Shown: piece by piece, positions 7,509 to 14,273 of the stretch
Layout of the letters: every line of letters starts with the position of its first letter
Position numbering within the stretch: position 1 is the first letter of the stretch
Assembly (NCBI GenBank): GCA_031398385.1
Contig: JANNNE010000325.1
Span: forward strand, 1-23,538
Length of the DNA stretch: 23,538 bases
Reading direction: 5' to 3'
DNA from: Ideonella_A sp031398385
GTDB lineage: Bacteria > Pseudomonadota > Gammaproteobacteria > Burkholderiales > Burkholderiaceae_C
Translations under genes and position numbers: made by a program
Notes under the pieces: generated by a model
What the model was told of the DNA's origin: nothing
Seen by the model: only the letters and a program-made list of their open reading frames with translations
Databases searched by the model: none

Positions 7509-8306
7509 TCACATCCGGAAATGCTCGCCAAGGTAGACCTTGCGCACATCCGCGTTCTCGATGATGTCGCCGGGCGTTCCCTCGGCCAGCACGCGGCCCT
7601 CGTTGATGATGTAGGCGCGGTCGCAGATGCCCAGCGTCTCGCGCACGTTGTGGTCGGTGATCAGCACACCGATGCCGCGGCTGCGCAGAAATCCGATGAT
7701 CCGCTGGATCTCGATCACCGCGATCGGGTCGACGCCGGCAAACGGCTCGTCCAGCAGAATGAAGCGAGGCTGAGTGGCCAGGGCACGTGCGATTTCGACG
7801 CGCCGACGCTCTCCGCCCGACAAAGCCGGCGCCAGCGTGTCGTGCAGCTTTTCCAGCCCCAGGTCATGCAGCAGACCCTCCAGCAAGCCGTCGATCTCGC
7901 GTGTCGGCAGCGGCTTGCCGTCGGGACCGTACTGCAGCTCGAGGACGGCGCGAATATTTTCCTCGACCGTCAGCTTGCGAAAGATCGACGCTTCCTGGGG
8001 CAGATACGACAAGCCCAGGCGGGAACGCTGGTGGATCGGCATGCGCTCGACGCGCTGGCCCTGGATCGAGATCTCGCCGGCATCGGCGCGCACCAGCCCG
8101 ACGATCATGTAGAAACTGGTCGTCTTTCCGGCACCGTTCGGCCCGAGCAGACCGACCACTTCGCCGCTGGCCACCGCGAGATGGACGTCCGTGACCACCT
8201 GGCGCATGCCATAGGTCTTTTTCAGGCCATTTGCTTCGAGCCTGTGCGTGGCATGGCCGGGCCGTTCGGTCGCGGCAGCCGAAGAAGTCTCGATCGAAGC
8301 CGTCAA
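7509..8306 (-). CDS. lptB: LPS export ABC transporter ATP-binding protein
   Basis: Cytoplasmic ATPase of the LptB2FGC complex that extracts lipopolysaccharide from the inner membrane and pushes it along the LptA bridge. All ABC motifs are intact: Walker A GPNGAGKT (55-62), Q-loop PQEAS (Q104), signature LSGGE (162-166), Walker B FILLDEP with catalytic E187, and the H-loop TDHN (H219). LPQEASIFRKLTVEENI is characteristic of LptB. The 265 aa exceed E. coli's 241 because of a 20-residue N-terminal extension. The start is TTG at 8306, overlapping the lptA stop by 4 nt (TTGA); there is no ATG or GTG in frame before the nucleotide-binding core. Coupled translation with lptA is likely. Confidence 0.96.
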   Translation of the reverse strand: MTASIETSSAAATERPGHATHRLEANGLKKTYGMRQVVTDVHLAVASGEVVGLLGPNGAGKTTSFYMIVGLVRADAGEISIQGQRVERMPIHQRSRLGLSYLPQEASIFRKLTVEENIRAVLELQYGPDGKPLPTREIDGLLEGLLHDLGLEKLHDTLAPALSGGERRRVEIARALATQPRFILLDEPFAGVDPIAVIEIQRIIGFLRSRGIGVLITDHNVRETLGICDRAYIINEGRVLAEGTPGDIIENADVRKVYLGEHFRM

Positions 8307-8932
8307 CGCTTGACCCCGGGCTCCGTGGAAGGCGCGGCGGTGGCATCACGCGCGGCTGCGGCCGCCTCGGTTCCGGCGCGTGGCGTCAGGATGGCGCGTA
8401 CCCGGCCACCTCCCCCCGCATTGCCCGCCGACGACGGGTTGCCGCCCGAGACGTTGAAAACCTCGGTCGTGCTGTTGTAGGTGATCAGATTGCCGGTGAT
8501 TTCTTCGGCGACGCTGCGTCCCTGCAGGCGCCGAACCTGAGCGTCGTTGACGAAACGCACGATTTCGCCCCGCTCTTCATATTCGAGCCGGTCGGCGCGA
8601 CCCTCGATGGTTTCATCGACACCGTCGCGCTTCTGGCTGAAGGTGGCGGGCCGGTTGCTGCCGATGGCCACGGCCGTGCGATAACCGTTCGCACCCTCCC
8701 GAACCTCGACCCGATCGGCCTTGATCGTCAACGTGCCTTTGGTGATCACGACATTGCCGGTGAACACCACCGTTTGCTTCAGCATGTCGATGCTGCCCTG
8801 CGTATCGGCGACTACTTCGAGCGGCTTCGATCGGTCGGCGCGCTCGGCGAGGGCCGGCGAAAGCAGAACCCCTGTGCACAGCATCAGGGCGGCGAACGAG
8901 GGTACGAGCGTAGTGGTGCGCATAAAGGGCAT
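8303..8932 (-). CDS. lptA: LPS transport periplasmic bridge protein
   Basis: Periplasmic beta-jellyroll protein whose oligomers carry LPS from LptC at the inner membrane to LptD at the outer membrane. The 209-aa precursor has a signal peptide (about 1-29, cleavage after PALA). The OstA/LptA domain runs about 35-165: KPLEVVADTQGSIDMLKQT, VFTGNVVITKGTLTIKADRV, and IEGRADRLEYEERGEIVRF. The C-terminal tail is Gly/Ala-rich and probably disordered. Two in-frame ATGs (8932 and 8923) are possible, with no clear Shine-Dalgarno; a -10-like TAAAAT lies 14 nt before the first. It overlaps lptB by 4 nt. The upstream neighbour is dsbA, not lptC/kdsC as in most proteobacteria. Confidence 0.93.
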   Translation of the reverse strand: MPFMRTTTLVPSFAALMLCTGVLLSPALAERADRSKPLEVVADTQGSIDMLKQTVVFTGNVVITKGTLTIKADRVEVREGANGYRTAVAIGSNRPATFSQKRDGVDETIEGRADRLEYEERGEIVRFVNDAQVRRLQGRSVAEEITGNLITYNSTTEVFNVSGGNPSSAGNAGGGGRVRAILTPRAGTEAAAAARDATAAPSTEPGVKR

Positions 8933-8946
8933 GGAACTTGCAGACC

Positions 8947-8952
8947 ATTTTA
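8947..8952 (-). promoter_or_regulatory. Candidate -10 element for lptA-lptB-rpoN
   Basis: On the minus strand TAAAAT lies 14 nt before the first lptA ATG. Transcription would start near 8940, leaving a leader of 7 nt (ATG 8932) or 16 nt (ATG 8923). No convincing -35 is seen at 16-18 nt. It matches five of six bases of the sigma-70 -10 consensus. Confidence 0.4.
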
Positions 8953-9026
8953 GCCACAGTTCGGAGCGTCGCGACCGATTTGCTGCAGTGCAACATACTT
9001 CGACCGCGCGCGATTTGCCCCTTGAC

Positions 9027-9042
9027 GCGCCCGGCCGGGCGC
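9027..9042 (-). terminator. 16-bp palindrome after dsbA
   Basis: A perfect 16-base GC palindrome (6-bp stem with GGCC loop) beginning four bases past the dsbA stop. No T-run follows on the minus strand. It probably separates the argS-SPOR-dsbA transcript from lptA-lptB-rpoN. Confidence 0.45.
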
Positions 9043-9046
9043 TGAC

Positions 9047-9688
9047 TCAGGATTTTCGGATGGTCTGGATCAGGTAGTCGGTCACCTGCAGCGCGCGCGG
9101 TGCCGAACCGGCCAGGGTTCCAGACGTGAAATAACGGCCGTGGATGCCCATCGCGGGGACGCCGTCGATGCGGTAGGCCTCGGCCAGCTTGCGGGCCTGG
9201 TTGGCCTTGGTCTGGACCGAAAACGAGTTGTACATGTCGGTGAACTTGGCCGCGTCGACGCCGTTCTTGCCCATGAAGGCAGCGATGTCCGGCAGTTTGT
9301 CGAGCCGCATGCGGTCGTTGTGGATCGCGTAGAAGACCTTGCGGTGCGCGGCTTCGAGCTGACCCAGACCTTCCAGCGCATAGTAGATTTTCTGATGCGC
9401 GACGAAAGGCTCGTCGCGGAAGGCGACCGGTACCCGCCGGAAGACGACATCATCGGCCAGCTTCTTGGACCAGGCCTCGATCAACGGCTCGAAGGAATTG
9501 CAATGCGGGCAGCCGTACCAGAAGAACTCGACCACCTCGATCTTGCCGGGCGGAACCGGCTGCGGCTGCCCCAATCGGACGTAGTCCTTGCCTTCGACGG
9601 GCTTTTCCTGGGCCAGGACGGGCAGCGACAGGCTGGTGCCGGCCAGGCCCAATCCGGCGAAGGTGGTGGAGAAGTCTCGGCGGTTCAT
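9047..9688 (-). CDS. dsbA: Thiol:disulfide interchange protein DsbA
   Basis: Periplasmic oxidase that introduces disulfides into exported proteins and is reoxidised by DsbB. The 213-aa precursor has a signal peptide (about 1-26, cleavage after PVLA). The thioredoxin-fold active site is CPHC at 60-63 within FFWYGCPHCNSFEP. The helical insertion follows, and the cis-proline loop is GVPAMGI (P178). The signal begins MNRRDF, whose twin arginines resemble a Tat motif although DsbA normally uses Sec/SRP. The ATG at 9688 has AGGAA about 7 nt upstream. It lies 107 nt after the SPOR-domain gene; this argS-SPOR-dsbA order is familiar from Burkholderiales. Confidence 0.96.
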   Translation of the reverse strand: MNRRDFSTTFAGLGLAGTSLSLPVLAQEKPVEGKDYVRLGQPQPVPPGKIEVVEFFWYGCPHCNSFEPLIEAWSKKLADDVVFRRVPVAFRDEPFVAHQKIYYALEGLGQLEAAHRKVFYAIHNDRMRLDKLPDIAAFMGKNGVDAAKFTDMYNSFSVQTKANQARKLAEAYRIDGVPAMGIHGRYFTSGTLAGSAPRALQVTDYLIQTIRKS

Positions 9689-9777
9689 CGGTGATTCCTG
9701 GTGATTGAAGGGTGGTCGGTTGGCGGGTCAGAGCGCCGGATCGGAAGAAAGTTGCAGTCGGGCGGCAGGAAACCCGG

Positions 9778-9792
9778 CCGGTCCCGGACCGG
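9778..9792 (-). terminator. Dyad after the SPOR-domain gene
   Basis: CCGGTCC, C, GGACCGG: a 15-base dyad starting four bases past the SPOR-gene stop on the minus strand. It folds as a short GC stem with no T-run. It might attenuate read-through to dsbA; evidence is structural only. Confidence 0.3.
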
Positions 9793-9795
9793 GCG

Positions 9796-10584
9796 TCATT
9801 TCTGCACGCGCACCAATACGCCGTCCATCGAGGCGCCAGCCAGACGCGTCTTGGTCTCGTCGGCACGCTCGCGCTTGTCGAACGGTCCGACTCGAACCCG
9901 AAAAACGGTTCGTCCAGCCTGCTCACGCTCGGTGATCTTCGACTCGAGTCCGATGATCGCGAGCTTGGCGCGCTGCTGCTCGGCATCTTCCTGGCGACCG
10001 TAGGCCCCGGTCTGCACGTAGTAGATGAACGGATCGTCGCGCGATTTGGTAGACAAGGCCGATTCGCTGGGTGACGGCGCCGGTCGATCGGAGAAGATCG
10101 CCGCTGCCTGGCGATTGCCCGGATCAGCGGCGGTAGTCGGTGCGGCCGGTGGCTCGTTGGCAGAAGCCGTAGGCGGCATCGGCGTGCGCGACGCGGTGCC
10201 GGACGTTGGGGCCGGCGATGCCATGGTCCGGGCCCGCGCTTCCGGCGGCGATGCGGGCTCGACGCTGGCGCGTGCCGGTTCGGTGGCCGGTTCAACGGTC
10301 GGGGTGACCGTCGTCACGGCCCGCGCAGGCGATGCAGTCGACGCCGGTGCGGTGGCCGCCGGACGTGCCGGGTTGCTGCCGTGCAACGGTGCGTTCGGAT
10401 CCCAGTTCTTGTTGCGTTGGGTCTCTTCCGCGTCGCGCTCGATGCTGGCCCGCTGCGGCACCTTGTTGACAAACGGAATCGGTACCTTGGTCACATACAG
10501 CGCAACCGCGAGCGCCAAGGCCAGCCCGCTCAGCAGGCCGACGATCAGGCCGAGCCCGAATCCACCCAGTTGTCTCTTCTTCAT
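9796..10584 (-). CDS. SPOR-domain envelope protein (FtsN-like)
   Basis: A 262-aa bitopic inner-membrane protein with a periplasmic peptidoglycan-binding domain. A short cytoplasmic MKKRQ start is followed by one transmembrane helix (about 8-31, Gly/Leu/Ala-rich), then KVPIPFVNKVP. A long linker of Pro, Ala, Thr and Ser (about 65-180) spans the periplasm. The SPOR domain is at 186-262 (YYVQTGAYGRQEDAEQQRAK, VFRVRVGPFDKRERADETKT, GVLVRVQK). SPOR domains bind glycan strands lacking peptide stems at division sites, and the architecture is that of FtsN, so a role at the septum is likely; FtsN identity is not proven. The ATG overlaps the argS stop by 4 nt (ATGA), indicating translational coupling. 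Confidence 0.9.
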   Translation of the reverse strand: MKKRQLGGFGLGLIVGLLSGLALALAVALYVTKVPIPFVNKVPQRASIERDAEETQRNKNWDPNAPLHGSNPARPAATAPASTASPARAVTTVTPTVEPATEPARASVEPASPPEARARTMASPAPTSGTASRTPMPPTASANEPPAAPTTAADPGNRQAAAIFSDRPAPSPSESALSTKSRDDPFIYYVQTGAYGRQEDAEQQRAKLAIIGLESKITEREQAGRTVFRVRVGPFDKRERADETKTRLAGASMDGVLVRVQK

Positions 10585-12302
10585 GCTTGCTCCGTCGCGA
10601 TGGCTTCGCGATGCATCTGTTCGGGCGCGCTGACGCCGATAACATCCAGCGCGTTGGCGATCACCTGCCGGGTTGCCCGCAGCAAGGTGAGCCGGGCGCG
10701 GGTCAGGGCCGGATCGTCGCCCAGCACCCGCTCGGCCGCGTAGTAGCTGTGAAAGGCGCCCGCCAGATCACGCAGGTAGAAGGCCACATCATGAGGCGCC
10801 AGGCTGTTGGCGGCGCCTTCCAGCATCTTCGGGTAGTCGGCCAGCTTCAGCATCAGCGCCAGTTCGGTCGGCGCCGTCAGCAGGGCGATCAGCGGCTTGC
10901 CTTCGTCATCGGCGGCACCTGCGGCCGCGCTGCGTTGCTGATGCTGCTGCAGGATCGAGCAGATCCGCGCATGGGCATATTGCACGTAGAACACCGGGTT
11001 CTCGTCGTTCTGCTTCAGCGCCAGATCGACATCGAAGGTGAATTCGGTGTCGGCCTTGCGGCTGGTCAGGAAGAAGCGCACCGCGTCCTTGCTGGTCCAA
11101 TCGATCAGATCGCGCAGGGTCACATAGCCGCCGCTGCGCTTGGAGATCTTGACCTCCTCGCCGCCTTTCATCACCGTGACCATCTTGTGCAGAACGTAGT
11201 CGGGATAGGCCGGCGGAATGTGCACACCCGACGCCTGCAGCCCGGCGCGAACCCGCGCGATCGTGCCGTGGTGGTCGCTGCCCTGGACGTTGATCGCCTT
11301 GTGGAAGCCGCGCTCCCACTTGGCGATGTGATAGGCCACGTCGGGCAGGAAGTAGGTGTAGCTGCCGTCGGACTTGCGCATCACGCGGTCCTTGTCGTCG
11401 CCGTAGTCGGTGCTGCGCAGCCACAAGGCACCGCCGTCTTCGAAGGTCTTGCCGGCTTTGACCAGGCGCTCGACGGTCTGCTCGACCCGGCCGCTGGTGT
11501 ACAGGCTCGATTCGAGAAAATAGTTGTCGAAGCGCACGCCGAAAGCCTGCAGGTCGAGATCCTGTTCATGGCGCAGGTAGGCCACCGCGAACTGGCGGAT
11601 GCCATCCAGATCGTCGATGTCGCCCGAAGCGGTGAAGCTGCGGTCGTCGGCTGTCACGGTCTGGCGGGCCCGGAAGGCGTCGGCGATGTCGGCGATGTAG
11701 TCGCCGTTGTAGGCCGGCTCGGGCCACTGCGCGTCGCCCGGCTTGTGGCCGCGCAGGCGTGCCTGGGTGGACGCGGCCAGCGTGGCGATCTGCACGCCGG
11801 CGTCGTTGTAATAGAACTCGCGTGTGACCTTGCGGCCCTGGGTTTCGAACAACTTGCACAAGGCGTCGCCCAGCGCGGCTTGGCGGCCGTGGCCGACATG
11901 CAGAGGCCCGGTCGGGTTGGCGGAGACGAACTCAACCAGCACCGGCTCGTCCAGCGCCGGCTGGCGGCCGAATTCAGCGCCCTGGCTCAGGATCTCGGTC
12001 ACGACGGCCTGCTTGGCCGCGGGCTTCAGGTGCAGGTTGATGAAGCCCGGCCCGGCAATCTCGAGCGACGCGACCCAATCCGTCACCGCCTGCTGGGCTC
12101 GCAGGGCCTCGACCAGCGCCTGGGCCACGTCGCGCGGCTTGCGACCTGTCGACTTGGCCAGCATCATCGCCACGGTGATCGCCAGATCGCCGTGGGCGGC
12201 CTGTTTGGGCGTCTCGAAAACGGCGAGTAACGGCGTTTGCGGGCTGACCGTTCGAATCGCCGCGCTCAGCGCTCGCAGCAGCGACTGTTTGACTTCAATC
12301 AT
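10581..12302 (-). CDS. argS: Arginyl-tRNA synthetase
   Basis: Class I aminoacyl-tRNA synthetase that charges tRNA-Arg with arginine. At 573 aa it matches the family (577 in E. coli). The N-terminal Add-1 domain that recognises the tRNA D-loop covers about 1-110. The HIGH motif is ANPTGPLHVGHGR (HVGH at 135-138). The KMSKS-like loop is VKISKRSGG (386-392), followed by YVTLRDLID. The anticodon-binding helical domain occupies about 450-573 with the DALR-type ending. The ATG at 12302 has no Shine-Dalgarno, but a -10-like TAGAAT ends six bases before it, suggesting a leaderless mRNA. It heads the argS-SPOR-dsbA series and diverges from the kinase gene across 107 bp. Confidence 0.97.
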   Translation of the reverse strand: MIEVKQSLLRALSAAIRTVSPQTPLLAVFETPKQAAHGDLAITVAMMLAKSTGRKPRDVAQALVEALRAQQAVTDWVASLEIAGPGFINLHLKPAAKQAVVTEILSQGAEFGRQPALDEPVLVEFVSANPTGPLHVGHGRQAALGDALCKLFETQGRKVTREFYYNDAGVQIATLAASTQARLRGHKPGDAQWPEPAYNGDYIADIADAFRARQTVTADDRSFTASGDIDDLDGIRQFAVAYLRHEQDLDLQAFGVRFDNYFLESSLYTSGRVEQTVERLVKAGKTFEDGGALWLRSTDYGDDKDRVMRKSDGSYTYFLPDVAYHIAKWERGFHKAINVQGSDHHGTIARVRAGLQASGVHIPPAYPDYVLHKMVTVMKGGEEVKISKRSGGYVTLRDLIDWTSKDAVRFFLTSRKADTEFTFDVDLALKQNDENPVFYVQYAHARICSILQQHQQRSAAAGAADDEGKPLIALLTAPTELALMLKLADYPKMLEGAANSLAPHDVAFYLRDLAGAFHSYYAAERVLGDDPALTRARLTLLRATRQVIANALDVIGVSAPEQMHREAIATEQA

Positions 12303-12308
12303 GCGGCA

Positions 12309-12314
12309 ATTCTA
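12309..12314 (-). promoter_or_regulatory. Candidate -10 element for argS (leaderless)
   Basis: Minus-strand TAGAAT, five of six matches to TATAAT, with six bases (TGCCGC) between it and the argS ATG. That spacing puts the transcription start at or one base before the ATG. TTCGGC lies 17 nt upstream as a weak -35. Confidence 0.45.
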
Positions 12315-12409
12315 AGGATCCGGCGCCGGCTGCCGAATCGGTGGCCCGGATACCGTGTTCATTTCGCTGGCTTCCGAAGCGCGCCCGGTGCAAGAATGCA
12401 GCCATCGCC

Positions 12410-13777
12410 ATGACCAGCCTCCCCCCGAACGACCTGGCCCCGGGCGACGCCGATTCGACATCGACGCCGCAGCTGATCGGCAAATACCGTGTTCGTCGCC
12501 ACCTCGGCGATGGCGCGACCAGTGATGTCTTTCTGTGTCACGACGAGTTCAACGCGCGCGATGTTGCGATCAAGCGGGTGCGCCTGTCCGACTCACTGGA
12601 CGAAATCCGCGGTCGCTACAGCGAGCGCTTCTTTGCCGCCGAGGCGGCGCTGGTGGGCCGGCTGCACCATCCCAACGTGGTGCAGATCTTCGATGCGGTC
12701 GACGATGCTGCCCGGCCCTACCTGGTGATGGAATATGTAGCCGGCGGCACCCTGCGCGATTTCTGCCGCCCGGACAACCTGCTGCCGCTGGAACAGGTGA
12801 TCGACCTCTCGTTCAAATGCTCGATGGCGCTGAGTTATGTCTATCGCCAGGGCCTGATCCACCGCGATGTCAAGCCGGCCAACCTGCTGACCCTGCTGAA
12901 TGCCCAAGGCCAGGTGATGGACGTCAAGGTGTCGGATTTCGGCAGCGTGCTGAACATGGGGTCGGACATGACCCAGGTGCACCGGGTCGGATCGCTGGCC
13001 TACATGTCGCCCGAGCAGGTCGACGGTGGCGAGCTCGATGCCCGCTCGGACATGTACGCGCTGGCCGCCGTCATCTATCACCTGATCGCCGGGCGACCGC
13101 CGTTCGAGGCGGCGTCGCAGGCCACGTTGATGCACCAGATCTACAACCTCGACCCGGCGCCGCTCACCGCGTTGCGGGTGGGTGTGGCGCCCGAGGTCGA
13201 TGCGGTTGTCCGGCAGGCATTGTCCAAGCAGGCCGCCGACCGCTTCGCCGGCTGGGACGAATTTGCCGCCGCCCTGTCGGGCCTGATCGCCGATCACCAT
13301 GTGCCGCGCGGCCAATTGCAGGAGGTGCTCGATTCGGAACGCTTCACGATGCTGCGTTCGCTCGAGTTCTTCACCAGCTTCGGCGATGTCGAACTGTGGG
13401 AGGTGGTGCGGCGGGCCCGTTGGGAGCGCTTCGGTTTCGGCCATCGTCTGTATCGCAAGGGCGATCTGGGCCAGAGTTTCCACATCCTGGCCAACGGCGG
13501 CGTCGATATCTTTCGCGATGCCGAGAAGGTGGCGCACCTGGGCGGTGGCACATCGGTCGGCGAAATGGCCTATCTGGCACCCAGCCCAGACCTGCGCCGC
13601 CACAGCGCCGATCTGATCGTGACCGAGTCGACCACGACGATTTCCTTCACGCCTGAGAGCATGGCGCAGTTCAGTCCGGCATGCCGACACCTGTTCGACG
13701 AGGCCTTCATCCGAGTGCTGGTGCGGCGACTGCATGCGGCGCACGAAGCCTTGGCGCACCCGCGGCGGATCCTGTGA
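12410..13777 (+). CDS. Ser/Thr protein kinase with C-terminal cyclic-nucleotide-binding-like domain
   Basis: A 455-aa soluble protein with no transmembrane helix. The Hanks-type kinase domain spans about 25-295: glycine loop GDGATSDVF (33-41, the third Gly replaced by Ser), ATP-anchoring K55 (DVAIKRV), catalytic HRDVKPANLL (D153), metal-binding SDFG (D176), activation segment with SPEQ, and SDMYALAAVIYHLIAGRPPF. All catalytic residues are present, so activity is likely. After a linker, residues about 320-420 resemble a cNMP-binding beta-roll: LYRKGDLGQSFHILANGGVD, then GGGTSVGEMAYLAP with the GE pair of the phosphate-binding cassette (G384, E385) and RR at 396-397. That cassette is imperfect, so ligand binding is uncertain. 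The ATG at 12410 fits the family; an in-frame GTG at 12341 would add 23 unlike residues. Substrate unknown. Confidence 0.88.
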   Translation: MTSLPPNDLAPGDADSTSTPQLIGKYRVRRHLGDGATSDVFLCHDEFNARDVAIKRVRLSDSLDEIRGRYSERFFAAEAALVGRLHHPNVVQIFDAVDDAARPYLVMEYVAGGTLRDFCRPDNLLPLEQVIDLSFKCSMALSYVYRQGLIHRDVKPANLLTLLNAQGQVMDVKVSDFGSVLNMGSDMTQVHRVGSLAYMSPEQVDGGELDARSDMYALAAVIYHLIAGRPPFEAASQATLMHQIYNLDPAPLTALRVGVAPEVDAVVRQALSKQAADRFAGWDEFAAALSGLIADHHVPRGQLQEVLDSERFTMLRSLEFFTSFGDVELWEVVRRARWERFGFGHRLYRKGDLGQSFHILANGGVDIFRDAEKVAHLGGGTSVGEMAYLAPSPDLRRHSADLIVTESTTTISFTPESMAQFSPACRHLFDEAFIRVLVRRLHAAHEALAHPRRIL

Positions 13778-13794
13778 TCTGCATCCAGCTGTCG

Positions 13795-13814
13795 GCGCCG
13801 CTCGAGGTCGGCGC
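13795..13814 (+). terminator. Hairpin after the kinase gene
   Basis: GCGCCG, eight bases, CGGCGC: a 6-bp GC stem starting 18 bases past the kinase stop, followed by GTTGTAGCTT. A modest intrinsic-terminator candidate that also sits just before the candidate psiF promoter. Confidence 0.35.
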
Positions 13815-13822
13815 GTTGTAGC

Positions 13823-13851
13823 TTCACCTGGCCGGTCGGGGCAGGCAAAAT
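13823..13851 (+). promoter_or_regulatory. Candidate sigma-70 promoter of the psiF-like gene
   Basis: TTCACC (13823-13828), a 17-nt spacer and CAAAAT (13846-13851): four of six matches in each hexamer with ideal spacing. The start would lie near 13858, giving a leader of about 45 nt containing the ribosome-binding site AGGAG. No Pho box is recognisable by eye. Confidence 0.5.
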
Positions 13852-13902
13852 CCCCAGGCAATTTCGCCTCGTCTCTCCCTCAAGAACCATTCAGGAGCAC
13901 CC

Positions 13903-14226
13903 ATGAAATCCTTGATCACCACGCTGGCCCTGGTTGCCGCGACCACCGTTGCAGGCACCGCTTTCGCGTCGACCCACAAAAGTGCGCCCGACATGGCCGC
14001 CCCTGCGGCCAGCGCGCCGATGGGCAAGCAGCAAACCAAGATGGCCGAGTGCAATGTCTCGGCGAAGGACATGAAGGGTGACGAGCGCAAGTCGCACATG
14101 AAGACCTGCCTGTCGGCCAAGAAGGCCACCACCCAGCAGACCAAGATGAAGACCTGTAATGCCGATGCGAAGGGCAAGAGCGGCGACGAACGCAAGGCGT
14201 TCATGAAGGAGTGCCTGAGCGCCTGA
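13903..14226 (+). CDS. psiF: Secreted PsiF-repeat protein
   Basis: A 107-aa precursor with a clean Sec signal peptide (about 1-22, cleavage after AFA). The mature protein holds a short Ala/Pro stretch and two 30-residue PsiF repeats (43-72 and 78-107), each with two Cys spaced identically (C50/C69, C85/C104) and the shared motif GDERK. PsiF was named for phosphate-starvation induction in E. coli; its molecular function is unknown. The cysteines probably form disulfides in the periplasm. The ATG has AGGAG at 13893-13897, five bases upstream. It converges on the LysR gene across a bidirectional terminator. Phosphate control is not supported by anything visible here. Confidence 0.88.
   Translation: MKSLITTLALVAATTVAGTAFASTHKSAPDMAAPAASAPMGKQQTKMAECNVSAKDMKGDERKSHMKTCLSAKKATTQQTKMKTCNADAKGKSGDERKAFMKECLSA
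14029..14223 (+). repeat. Two tandem PsiF repeats
   Basis: Two in-frame 90-base units (14029-14118 and 14134-14223) separated by 15 bases, encoding the paired 30-residue repeats that begin QQTKM and end CLSA. They differ at several codons, so this is an old duplication typical of the family. Confidence 0.8.
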
Positions 14227-14246
14227 CCGGCGGAACCCGATCTGCC

Positions 14247-14267
14247 CGTGCTGCCTTGGGCAGCACG
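14247..14267. terminator. Bidirectional terminator between psiF-like gene and lysR
   Basis: CGTGCTGCC, TTG, GGCAGCACG: a perfect 9-bp stem with a 3-base loop, 20 bases after the psiF-like stop and six bases before the end of the minus-strand lysR gene. Symmetry and position between convergent genes favour termination in both directions, although neither side has a clear T-run. Confidence 0.6.
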
Positions 14268-14273
14268 CGGCGC

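Noticed and set aside
8980..8993. TTGC-N6-GCAA inverted repeat upstream of lptA
   Set aside because: Too short and unspecific to call an operator; its position about 45 bases before the predicted start is the only support.
8933..9046. Possible sigma-54 (-24/-12) promoter before lptA
   Set aside because: TTGCAC occurs on the minus strand but there is no GG and GC pair at the required 10-base spacing.
12320..12329. 10-bp palindrome CCGGCGCCGG in the argS/kinase gap
   Set aside because: Such short GC palindromes are expected by chance in this composition, and it lacks terminator context between divergent genes.
12341..12409. GTG start extending the kinase by 23 residues
   Set aside because: The added residues are Arg/Cys-rich and unlike the family, and the segment lies in the divergent promoter region of argS.
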